From Lutraria lutraria (taxonomy: Eukaryota; Mollusca; Bivalvia; Venerida; Mactridae), in NCBI GenBank assembly GCA_964023205.1, contig OZ026834.1:45761909-45825908 (forward strand): a stretch of 64,000 bases of DNA. The letters are read 5' to 3'. The translations under genes were made by a program, and so were the position numbers. The notes under the pieces are model-generated. The model was given only the letters and a program-made list of their open reading frames with translations. It did no database searches and was not told the DNA's origin. How positions within the stretch are numbered: the first letter of the stretch is position 1; every line of letters begins with the position of its first letter. This document shows, in pieces, positions 36,956 through 47,887 of the stretch.

Positions 36956-37936
36956 ATATGACATATAAATCATTCCATCAGTAATCATTGTTTTATGTCA
37001 TTTTCTGATTTAAGACTACATGTATTATTCTAATTACTTAAGCATGGACATTACTGTGACTTGCAGATAACTTTTCATTCTGAATTCTATTTATATTTTA
37101 ATGGTATTATAGTCTTTTATGAGTATTGTAAAGGTATTTTATCATACCTAGGTATTGTGCAATTATACAGCATAATTTTGATAGTATTTGATAGTATTTC
37201 ACTGTGTGTATATGTAGAATGTTATTTGTTACAATTCCAACAGTTGTCAAAGTGTACAGCTTCATAGATGTATGTTGTGTTCGATGACTTTTGCAACAGT
37301 TAAATGATTTATTTATTATAAAATAAATTAATCTTTATTATTAGGGTGCTAAAGTTTAGTTGTGTGTAAGATTCTTAATTGGTAGGCATTGTCTTCATAA
37401 TCATGCAGCTTTGATGCTGACTTGGTGCCATGAAATATGCAATGAAATAATTGTTAAGATTTTTTGTGTATACCTTGTATTACTTTCAATTACAATGTAT
37501 GTAATTGCCTCTACATGCTTGTTGTACGATAAATTATTGTGCGACCTTTTTATTTCTTTTCTTGATAATTCATTAGACATCACTTTTTTCCAATGTAAAT
37601 CAAGAATTAGAATTATGTATTCAATTAAAAATTGGTAAATTTCTGTCGAAACATCTCAAAGCAAATTGTTTTATTATAAATGATTGAATGAGTGTTTTTG
37701 CATTGAAATAACGTAATTTATCGATTTTTTTAAGAATCTAAATCACGATGAAGGTTTCACATCGAAATAAATATGAACAGTATTTAACCAGGTATTATAC
37801 CTGTGATTAAATATGTGACGTCAGATTGAGTTAGCCTGTGAAGATCAATTCACATCAAAATATGTAAATGAAAATTAATATCAGGTCACAGTGTTAAAAG
37901 TTATTAACAATAAATTTTCTTGAAATATTCACTGTT

Positions 37937-38720
37937 TCACTTTTTAACACAGTCGCAAGGAAACGAGTTCCAACTATTGGTGCAGCTGGGAATGACGCCA
38001 TACCTTATACTTTTGTGTTTAAGATGCCTTTTCTCAATTCTTTTGGTACGACCTCTAGTTATAGTACCTATAAGTTGATATTCACTATGCAGATGTTTTA
38101 AGTCCACTTGGTCAAACTTTTCAATGATCTTGAACAAATCTTTCATAATGTTATCTGCTTTTTCTAGACGGTACAACAAAGTGGCTAGCCCAAGTTCTTT
38201 CAGTCTTACCTCATATGATAGCTCTTCAATCGCTTTCACAAGTTCCGTTGTACGTCTTTGCATATGTTCGATGACAACCATATCTTTCTTGAGCCATGTT
38301 GGCCATTGTACCCCAGCATATTCAGGTTTAGGACGAGTAAGATATGTGTATAACATTAGAAAGATAGACTTGTCCATATATTCAAAATGCATTTTACTGA
38401 TACTAAATGATGGTTGGCTTTTTTGACAATGTCAGGTATGTGTATGTTGAATTGCACATTTTCATCGAATGTTACACCAATTAATGTCTTTCTCATTTTC
38501 TACTTGCTCAATTTTAACTTCTCCCTGACCAAATTAAAGATTTTCAAGGATTCCGTAGCCATGTAGCTGATTTAGCAGTCTTAGGTGGGGTATGGTATTG
38601 AAACCTTTCTGAAAAATCCAAATATACAGCGTCAATAAAACGTCCTGACCATTCTTCGGTAACTTCGAACAGCTGAGTGACAAGTGACCGTTGTGATCTG
38701 AACCCACGTTGGTTTTCAAC
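37937..38720 (-). pseudogene. LINE reverse transcriptase fragment (CR1/Jockey-like), frameshifted
   Basis: On the minus strand, 38534-38720 has palm-domain motifs split over two frames: GFRSQRSLVTQLFEVTEEW, and then IFQKGFNTIPHLRLLNQLHG with YGIL (the family's 'DFxKAFDTVPHxxLLxKLxxYGI'). From 38392 to 37937 a 151-aa open frame gives the C-terminal thumb region: LTRPKPEYAGVQWPTWLKKD, then IEHMQRRTTELV, YEVRLKELGLATLLYRL and WNSFP. The FADD catalytic motif is not visible between them. This is a dead copy. Confidence 0.8.
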
Positions 38721-41216
38721 CTTTCATTAAAAAGTTCACTTTCATGTGGTTTACGAAACCTGCCGCGACGGTTACGTCAAGCTTTGCTACTTTAAATCTG
38801 GCTCCATGCGACTGTAGCGTAGCCTGCATGCTGACACACCAATCGTATTGAGTGAGAGATCCATGCCGAACCACCAGGAAGTTTCTTACAGTACCTGTAG
38901 GAGATAGGGTGGTTGGGTAGAAAAGGACAACCCAGTAAAGACATTCTCTACTGCAATAAACAAAATGTTGCTAAGAATTTACCAGGAATTCAGGATGACA
39001 TTGTTGAACATTTTAACAATGAAGTAAAGTGTCTCGTGAAATGTTGCTTGCACAATTTGGATTTTCGAAATCTGACAATATTGAAAGTGACAAAATAATG
39101 TGATTCGTATTGCTGCAAACAGACATCTTACAGATAGTGAAATCCCATTCTTTGGCAAGCTTATCAGCTTGTCAGCTGCTTTAGTGCTGCGACTTATGGC
39201 TTTGTTGAATTTATTTGCTCCAAAAGCCCTTATCAAATCCTTCTGATTCCTCACAGCATTTTCTTGCTCCTTTTAGTGCTCTCATCCTCTGCATCTGATT
39301 TAGGAGATACTCTGTTTTAAAGATGAAATCCAAGCACTCTACAAAAGACTGTGACATCCTTGAGTGTGAAAAGAAGAACTGCAGAGAACAATGTGACATC
39401 CACCAATTGTCACTGCTGCCACTGCATCTATGAAAGCCCCTTCATGAAGTGGTGTCTTTCCCATATCTGTATTCTACAAGGCTTCTGGATGTGCAAATAC
39501 GCTGTATAACTGAATATTGTCGATCATAAATTCGTGACCAATCCTGGTCTAACTCTGGCTCCATGTCACTGTAGGGTAGCCTGCATGTCACTGTAGGTTA
39601 GCCTGCATGCTGACAAACCACGAATTCTAAGACCTTTAACTATTCCTCCTTTAAAATATTTAAGGAAGAAAAAACCAACACAACATACATCTTTTTTAAC
39701 CCCTTTTATTCATGATCCTGGGCAACGACTGACAAACAAGACTTAAGGCCCCTATGGACAAAATAACATAAAATACACTACATAAACAAACTTAGCAGAG
39801 CGCATTAGAGAATAGTTTGTATATTAATGAATTTATATTCTAGCAGTATAAATTAGAAAAATACAACGGAGATGAGAATTTATTTACTAAAAGAAACATT
39901 GACCAATTATATTTAATTATTACATTACGCTATTACCTTATAATGCATAGGAATACTTGCACTTTCTTTTCGCTAATATTCACTACAATCATTTTTCATC
40001 ATTCACAAAATATCACCTTATAAATTATTATCACATACATTACATGTTCTCTATGAGACGCTTATGCTTCATCAACCTGAATTTACATAACGAGCAAGAT
40101 ATGCAGGCAAACTTTTACTTAATTGAGACACCAATTGTACCATTCCAATTCTGGGTGAAATTATCCCTGATCCTAATTTTAATGACATGCTTGAAATAAT
40201 CTATCCAATAACTGGACAATCCAAGCTTTTTTGGACTGTCATGACAACCAACTGAATTTCATATTCATATTTACATAGAGTCTATAACAGTTTCTGTTAT
40301 GAATGTTAAAAGTGTATATTCTTTGGAATTAACTAGCTTGCTCCAATAATTTAGCACTCTGTTTTTAATATGAACTGACCCAGATCATCATATGATATAC
40401 AATTTGGTATAGACTGTTCTGTTTAATGTTAAGTATCAGTTAAAGATACAAACTTTAACTGAAATTTATATACATCTCTAACATTGTCTACACCCCTGAC
40501 TTCGGCCCTGTACAATTGTTTTTCTTCTAAGCTGATTTTATCGTAACTTTGTGCAATTTTCATCAAACCGAGGATTTTTTTTCGTTGTAGACCTACTATG
40601 TTCATGAGTTCATCCATGGCTAGCAAAACATTTTCAATCTCAGTTTGAACAAATCTATCTGTAAATTGTTGTATGTAGTATTCTTAACGCTAATGGGTTT
40701 AGCGAGCAAATGGTTTTCATTCTTAGTACTAGAATTCTCAACAGCTTCGGTGCAAAATTTACTCTTAGTTCTAATACTAAATGTACATAAGATAATTTTG
40801 GATCAAATTAAAAAATGTCAAAATATCTGACTTTAGAAAAGTTAATTTCTGATAAGAAAACATAACTAAGAACACTACCACAATAACAAGTACTTTTACG
40901 AATATATGCATCGGTTCCGCAACGACCATTTATATAACGAATATGTGTAAAGTTACACAATTCAGCAAATCTATAGCCGTATTTATTACAATGTACTTTA
41001 TATGGTCTGTTTGGAAACCTAAATCTTCAAAATTGTTGAAACTAATGGCATTTCTAGAATTATCATCAAATACTTTTCAACAACATTATCATTAGCCATG
41101 TTGAAATCTGACAAATTCCACGTCTTAGAACTTCAAGGCAATGGGTCATATTGATCTTGAACAGATCATCTAGAGAAGATATTACTACCCTCTTTCTGAT
41201 GTATGTAGCATGAATG
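38721..41216. other. Repeat-derived, no intact gene
   Basis: The word GGCTCCATG(C/T)..ACTGTAG, followed by GTAGCCTGCATG, occurs at 38800-38845 and again, partly duplicated, at 39548-39615. Minus-strand fragments such as GANKFNKAISRSTKAADKLI (39185-39240) and MDELMNIVGLQRKKILGLMK (about 40560-40620) look protein-derived but belong to no family I recognise. They may be interior parts of the LINE whose ends lie on either side. Confidence 0.35.
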
Positions 41217-41630
41217 TTACCCATTTATAGAGTACACATTTGTAGCTGAACTGATCTTTATAACCTCCCTTAATCTTACATAAATACGGAGTGCGGTCAT
41301 GTCCTCTGTAATGAAGACGCCCTTTAATGATGTTGAGTTTTTGAGATGCTTCATCAATTTTAATACTTCACTCACTTTCAACGCATTATTAATCTGCTTC
41401 TTCATTGCCAACCCCATGGTATGTGCTTTTGTCGCTGGTCTTGAATTAGATTGGGTCTTCACCATCTGTAGAATATGGCTTATGAGTTCAACAACCTGAT
41501 TCGTAATTGACTTAGAATCATCCACTTCCCAGCTGTTAATCCGTTAATTCTTACTGCGCGAATAATGTTCGAGCCTGTTGTTTTCGTATCAATTGACTGT
41601 GACGTTGGCTTTAAATTGTTCGGCATCTTC
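41217..41630 (-). pseudogene. LINE ORF1-like fragment
   Basis: Reading the minus strand from about 41630 gives YENNRLEHYSR, a stop, then SITNQVVELISHILQM and, after more, SLKGVFITEDMTALRIYVRL. The block 'LExYSRxxxxRI' and the block 'kgVfItEDmTaLRxxv' match the two best-conserved parts of LINE ORF1 proteins (start of the RRM-like domain, and 'inEDLTplR' near the C-terminus). An in-frame stop and a missing start show it is dead. Orientation and order (ORF1 upstream, RT at 38 kb downstream) suggest one original minus-strand LINE. The open frame at 41648-42019 may be its N-terminal part, without recognisable motifs. Confidence 0.5.
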
Positions 41631-42752
41631 TTTTGAAGCACATCTGTCTAAGCTAATCCGTGTAACCTTTCGCATTTCTCCTCAAGTGATTCAGCTACGG
41701 CGTCCGCCACTGCCTTTAAGTTATCTTTCGACGGTTTACTGGCGCCATTCTTTCCACCCTGGCTCCAGCTTACTTGCTCCAAGTACAAAATGGTTCTTGT
41801 GCGAAACTCTTTCACACAATGATCTAATATTATGGGATAACGATTCTTTTCTCTGGCTGTCATTATAAGTTCCTTCATCAGTTTGTTTTCTGAATAAGAG
41901 GATGTGCTTCTAATCACACTTATCAAGAGATTACAAATCAGGGATTTGATCAATTTACGCAGACTAATGTTCATTTGATTATTTTGTAAAGTGAAACACT
42001 CTTTTATACAAATCTGCATTTCTCAAAACAATAAATGTTTGGAGAAAGAAAAATCTTGTTTTGTGATAATTCCTGTTGCTTGTCAGTGTTGATAGTTTTT
42101 TTTGTGTTATATAATGAATCACATACTTGTTTTTATATCTGGGTGATTTAATAGTGTTGTATAGTTGTTCAAGTGTAAAAATTCAATGTACAAAATAAAA
42201 TACTATATAAATATATGCGCACTTGTCAGTCGTTTTACTGCAAACTTTCTGAAATGTGACAATCTACTAACCTCTTTTCTAACAGATTAAGTGATATCGT
42301 TTTGTACCAAAGCAAACCAGTGAGATAAAGATAAACATGTTATCTAAATTAGGTCAGACGATATTTTGTTGAGCCCTTTATACCCCAGACAGTGCTTTCA
42401 TTTGTTACTCTACGTGTTTTCCCCCCAAAAGTCCAGTGAATCATTTTGATTTTAAGTTTGTCATTGTCAAACACTTCTATGCCAAAATCTGAAAGTGGGA
42501 AGTGGGGATTTGTTCAGCCAAAGACATTTACTACACCGTATAGCTATGTACAGTATGGTGAAATTGTAATAAGGTATTGAACGCTTAATATGTCCAATAT
42601 ATAATCACTTAAACATGAAATATTATAATCGCCAACATGTCTTCACAACTTGATAAGGCCACTAGAACCACGCTGTTTATCTCACTTAACAGGGGTATTA
42701 CATATTGTATCCCATCCGTCACGTACTGTTTGAAACGCACTGTACAAGAGGC

Positions 42753-42919
42753 ATGGCGGACAACAGTGAACAGAACGGAGTGGCGGGAGGGAAGCAATAT
42801 CCAGGATTTACACGTGATGCATACCCGGAATTATTTGACGTACGGGCTATGTTACCACACCACAGGAACTTAAACCAGGACAGCTTCCCGAAAGTAATAT
42901 TCGTCAATATTTTACAGAC
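42753..42919 (+). pseudogene. Frameshifted copy of dioxygenase exon 1
   Basis: 167 nt against 177 in the intact exon (27163-27339). A 9-nt in-frame loss lies near the start; a single-base loss just after codon MLPxx shifts the frame, so the conserved KPGQL..SKIRQYFTD end is no longer encoded. Both halves are otherwise highly similar, including FTRDAYPELFDVRAMLP. The donor is still GT (GAC|GTATGT), but no exon 2 follows. A transcript could exist because the promoter side is copied too. Confidence 0.88.
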
Positions 42920-43198
42920 GTATGTTTGTTCCTCCTGAGTTCAATTGATTTAATTTTGGTTCCGTTGCTACATTTCATAGACATATTCAGAAGGGTCACC
43001 CTCTCTCAGTCTTACAAAGAACTGCATATTGTGCGGAACCTGAATAACACTGAACATTTTCAGTAATGGTATGGGTTCATCGATCACCGGTTACTTAAAT
43101 TGATAGAAATAATAATCTTTGTGAATGTGCCTCGATGTATCTGTGTTGAACGTCAAATTTATCTATGAAAGTTGCCTGTGTATTCATTACTAGTGTCA

Positions 43199-43440
43199 TA
43201 AGGTCGCTTAGTCAAGTGGTTAGTGCGCTGTATTTGCAACCCAGAGATCCCCGGGTTCGATTCTCGGTCGCGACAGGTTATACCCGTCCACGAAAACGAC
43301 GATTTTCCTCCATATGCGGAGGTATTTCCGGTTCCTTGTGGTATTGTCAGTTAGCACTGGTTAGAAAACTTGTTCGGGGAATCGGCCACTGTATGTAGCT
43401 GATAAAATGTTGAAGAAACGGTGTTAACGTTAAATCAAAA
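43199..43440 (+). repeat. tRNA-derived SINE
   Basis: The tRNA-like head GGTCGCTTAGTCAAGTGGTT has an A box, and GGGTTCGATTCTC is a perfect-looking B box; the acceptor-like end GTCGCGAC closes the head. The tail ends GGTGTTAACGTTAAATC. It sits in the duplicated intron 1 and is absent at the matching place near 27550, so it inserted after the duplication. Confidence 0.75.
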
Positions 43441-45229
43441 CTAATGCCATGGTATTTAATTTTGTTTAACATTTTACTCTGTGCAACTGACATCTGAGCA
43501 GTTCTGTTATAAGGGATCCCGTGGTTTAAGGATAGCTGATTTATGTTTACATTTTTCATTTCATGTCATTTCTACATCTATAGTCAATGTGTAATATATT
43601 TGATGTGGAATGGAATGATGTTCAAAAATCGTGATATTGATTACAACAAAGGGCGATATTATTGTTTTGTTGATTTTTCTTGTTTGAATGATATTTCTGT
43701 ATCAATGTTTAAGCTTTTTTGCTGGTTGTTGTTATTATTTTTTCCCAGAGTGTTATTTGTCTGTGTATACTTCTGACAGGGCAATAGTGAATTCATTGAG
43801 GGAAATAGTTTTACTAATTAGGGTACCAATTAAGTTTTATAATCGATATGTAGTTCATGAATAATGATATTGTTGAAAGTTACATGATATTACATAACAT
43901 CAAAGACATTCCATCAGTTACCATTGGTTAAGATTATGACATTTTTCTAACTTCGGATTTTTTTCTTTTATCAAGCATAAACAAAAATATAACTTGCAAA
44001 TAATTTCATTCTGACTATCTGTATCTTAACAGTATTGCAGACTTTTATTAAAAAGTATTTTTATTACACCATGCAATGGCGCAAGTGTTCTAATTACGTT
44101 TGAGTTTTTGCTTGTTTTTGTTTAGTGTGAATGGTAATGTTGAGAGATCGCTACTGTACCAAAAGTTACAGCATCAAATATATAATATACGTTTTAAGAA
44201 ATTTAATTTGTTACTACATGTATTGCTGCATACTATATGTTTGTGTATGTTCATATGAATGCTATGTTAATAACCAGGAAGTATTGTGGTATTGTGTATA
44301 TCATAATGTACATGGATTATTATATTAAGTCATTATTATTATTATATCAGCTTCTTTATGTTGTGTATTGCTTTATTTTTTATATTCTTTATTATTTGAA
44401 TTATAAAAGATCGGACTGGTCCTTGGTCGAGTGATTATTGCATAGGGGGCAAGCACGTTTAACAGAATGTTTTATAGGTCTGTTACGAGGTTGCGTCCTG
44501 ATAAACGAAATTGGAAAAAGTATTGGTCGACATATTTATTTGTTATGTTTAGAATGTATAAGCTATTTGTAGACACCAGATATTAGAACTTTGAGTGCTT
44601 TTCTAAAGATCTACGTGGTGTTGGGGTGAGTTAACTTTTGAGTTAATGTTTTTTTCTGAAGTCGTAACCCTTGGTATATAAATATAACAAATGTGTTCTT
44701 GGTCCCGTGTGACCATTCAGTGCAATTACATGTATATTCAATATTTTAAAAAAATGCTAATCCACTATGGGTTGTTGTCTACAACCTGTATTCGAATTAA
44801 GTTATCTGTATGTTTGGCGCAAATATAGTCACTTCTGTGGTCTTCCCACTTCAGTGCCTATATACAGGCTAACCATGCATCTAATTATGTGCGTTTCTAT
44901 AGATGGTTGATATTCCACATGCTTGTATAAATTTTGAAAAATAGTTCAATATCTTCAAGCTCCTTGTTTGTACATACATGTACCTACAAGTCTTAGAAAA
45001 TCATTTGAAAAGTCATTAATAAATACTAATAATTGCTGTATTTATTGTTTTATTCCTGCACCCTGTCTCTGATACGAAGCCGACAAACGCTTCTTACACG
45101 CCGTGTAGAACTTCACTACAGATATGAAGCATTTGTTGATAACATCGGGGAGATGAATCAATACAAATAAATGAAATAAACAAACGTAACGAGAGTCCTT
45201 GATATATATGTGTTTAAAGAAAGGAAATG

Positions 45230-45235
45230 TTTATT
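45230..45235 (-). promoter_or_regulatory. Polyadenylation signal of the Ser/Gly-rich gene
   Basis: AATAAA on the minus strand (TTTATT on plus), 46 nt past the stop codon. Confidence 0.6.
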
Positions 45236-45280
45236 AGGTAGAAGCCAATCTATTACAGAAAGTTGCAAATTTGAGAACAC

Positions 45281-47887
45281 TTAAAGTAAATTAAATACAT
45301 GTCGTCTTCTTCCCATAAGTTGAGGATTGAAGAAATTTGTATTAATCAGCTGCTGGTTGATTTTATTAGGATCAAAACTACCAAAATTAGAGCTGCTCAT
45401 TGATCCACTACCGAACATTGACATAGGATTCGTCATCTGGTTTGGTGGATTGCTACCCGATCCACTTCCGCTGCTACTACCTGTGCCAGAGTTTTGGCTT
45501 GAACTGGATGGCGACATACTTTGACCTGAATTCGATGGTGACATGCTTTGACCCGAGGTCGATGGTGACATACTTTGACCCGAGGTCGATGGTGACATGC
45601 TTTGACCCGAGGTCGATGGTGACATGCTTTGACCTGAGGATGATGGTGACATACTCTGCCCAGTGCTGGACCCACTTCCTCCTGATCCGGTACCAGAAGA
45701 ACTACCGCTTCCTCCTCCATTGGCAGCTGACGTCATACCTTGTTGTGTTGCACCAGTACTAGAACTAGATGGACTGCCACTACTGCTAGGGCTAGAACCT
45801 CCAGTATTTGAGCTTGACCCGCCAGTTGAACTCCCGGTTCCAGTCATGCTTGAACTCCCGCCGCCCGACGGTGATAAACTCTGACCTCCACTTGACGGAC
45901 CAAAACTAGATAAAGATCCGCTGCCGCCTGAGCCGGAGCCAGTGCTTCCTCCACCTGTAGATGAGCTCGCACTAGAGCCCGCATTACTCAAGAAAAGGGA
46001 TGGGTCTCCCTTATTGTTGCTTAATGAATTGATCGAGTTTGGATCAAAGTTTCCGCTACTTCCGCTTCCGGTGCTGCTGCTTGAACTTCCACTTCCTGAA
46101 CTACTACTTCCGGAACCTGAAGACATGCTCCCACTTGGCGAGAATGGACTGGAACCACTTCCGCTACTGGATCCACTTGGTGAAGACGAGCTGCCAAAAG
46201 TCGTACTTCCGCCAGACGGATTTACGCTCGATGAAGGACCAGTCTGACTACCGCCGCTTCCTGTTGCTGACACGCTCTGTGAAGGGGGTGCACCGCTCGG
46301 TAAAGGACTCTGTGTGATGGCTTGATTGACTTTATTTGGATCAAAACCAGATGCTGAGCTACCTAAAGTAATATGTATCTTTAATTAATACGTGGGTTTA
46401 GCACTTCAGTGTAAAACTTAACAACACAGAACTAGGAATTTCTATCATCCGGGAAGTTGATTGTTCTAATGCCTTAAAATGGTTACACAGAACAGAATTT
46501 TTAATATTTATTCTGTTTGGATATCATTTCATGATGCACCGATTCCGCAGCACCATATGTACTGGTTCCAGTGCTTACTATGAGAACACATGCAAATATA
46601 ACAAAAATTGCTAAACCATTCATATTTGTAATTTGAAGAATTGCAATACATGTCGGACAAGGCACCATTAACTGCTAATTTACCAACTCCTGTCTTGTTT
46701 GGTATCAAGAAGTTAATTAAGTGTATTCGTGTACTACCAAACAGCTATAGTAAGTGTAGATTATATTCAATGTATCACTAATTTTGGTATTATTTCAAAA
46801 GAGTCCGTAATCACAATCTCGATTTATATGCCTGTCCACCAAACTTCACGTAATATAATCTAATTGAATACAGAGTGTGCAATAATTCTACTATACTCAA
46901 ACATTCATCAATGGTGCCTTTTTTGGTAAATTAACTTTCAAGTGAAAGCATATATGTAATTACATGTAAATGATATATGCTAATCAAAGTTCTTTGATGA
47001 ACTCAGCACAGCATCAGATTTATAGACTTTGCCCAGTCCGAGTTAATTCAGTCTGAACAGTTTGTAAAATCCACACAGTGAGTTGTGTCCTTACATTTTT
47101 ACGTACCTGAACTTCCGGTTCCAGACTGTGTTGCTGTATTGACCGAGCTAGGATCGAATGTAGCAGCACCTGGACTACTTCCGGCCCCAGGAGGTGACTG
47201 TGACCCCCCTCCACTCATCATGTAATTTTTAGAAGCCTGTGCTTGCTGCTGATATACAGCATTGGGATCAAAACTTTGTCTTCTGACAAATCCTGGAAAT
47301 AAAAAATCCATTATGAGTCAATTAAATTAATTATAAAACAATTTAAATGCAATAAAGTTGAAATCACACTGTACGGATTCCGGTTAGTGCCGTATGGAAA
47401 AAAGTGCCTGGCACCCTTTATATGGTGAGACACGAGAACCCGGCGATACATGCGAATTTCTACCGCGAAATCTCGTGTTGTGGGATACTGCGACAGTGTG
47501 AGATCTCGTGCAATATCGTGCCTCGCTTCATGTCTCGTCGGATTCTGGTGTCCTAAGGGTGTGAGGCATGGTATTTCATAAGGCACTCTGAGCCGGACTC
47601 GGTAATTACGTACACATTGCACATTTTGTTACAAGCAGGATACACAGACGGATCTAGGTTCATTGATTGTAAACGAAATGTTTTAACTTAAGAATTTGTT
47701 TTACTTAAATTATAAGTGTACCATTAGATATATACACAGTAGAGCAAAAATGATTGAAATTATCTTATTTACAATTGGACACTTACAGTTATATTGTTTA
47801 ACATACGTTTGTCATATTAATGCCTGTTTACTTACCATTTGAAGAAAAGAAAATTCCAAATAATACAGCTAGTGTAGACCACATCAT
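45281..47887 (-). CDS. Secreted Ser/Gly-rich low-complexity protein with FDPN motifs, unknown family
   Basis: Three exons on the minus strand: 47836-47887, 47107-47292 and 45281-46362, with GT-AG introns, both phase 1, giving 439 aa. Exon 1 is a signal peptide (MMWSTLAVLFGIFFSSN) cut by the intron just after it. The mature protein has no cysteine. It is dominated by Ser, Gly, Pro and Thr. Five FDP(N/S) motifs followed by V/I-N-type residues occur at about residues 25 (FDPNAVYQ), 63 (FDPSSVNT), 86 (FDPNKVNQ), 185 (FDPNSINS) and 409 (FDPNKINQ). Residues 314-367 are six copies of GQSMSPSxS, a 27-bp coding minisatellite. The C-terminus NFFNPQLMGRRRHVFNLL is basic. The long open frames on the plus strand here (Pro/Leu-rich) are antisense artefacts of Ser/Gly codons. 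Low-complexity Ser/Gly proteins are common in mollusc shell matrices and adhesives, so that role is possible but unproven. Splice sites and frame continuity make the gene model good. Confidence 0.85.

Larger units (their letters stand above)
35217..37936. other. 3' flank of the dioxygenase gene, repeat-rich
   Basis: It holds the 3' untranslated region (AATAAA at 35482), the repeat copy at 35605-35860 and the tandem repeat at 36089-36955. The parts 35930-36088 and 36956-37140 are the sequence that reappears, joined, at 43726-44070. Confidence 0.6.
42240..44300 (+). repeat. Diverged, internally deleted duplicate of the dioxygenase locus
   Basis: Several blocks align in order with 26.1-37.1 kb. 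42250-42330 matches 26135-26215 (CAATCTACT...CCTCTT..TAACAGATTAAGTGA). 42753-42919 matches exon 1. 43110-43190 matches 27460-27550 (intron 1). 43595-43660 matches 27740-27800 (GATGTTCAAAAATCG). Then 43730-44070 matches 35940-36088 plus 36956-37140 (GACAGG..AATAGTGAATTC, ATTAGGGT, CATTCCATCAGT, ACTTGCA.ATAA). The segment corresponding to about 27.8-35.9 kb, exons 2-8, is missing. Boundaries are approximate. Confidence 0.75.

Noticed and set aside
42609..42938. Continuous 77-78 aa plus-strand frames over the duplicated exon
   Set aside because: They extend the exon-1 copy upstream through promoter-side DNA and downstream past a one-base frameshift; not a real protein.
45327..46317. Long plus-strand open frames rich in Pro/Leu (for example 45942-46247)
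   Set aside because: They are the antisense of the Ser/Gly-rich exon; Ser/Gly codons read backwards lack stops. No splice or start support.
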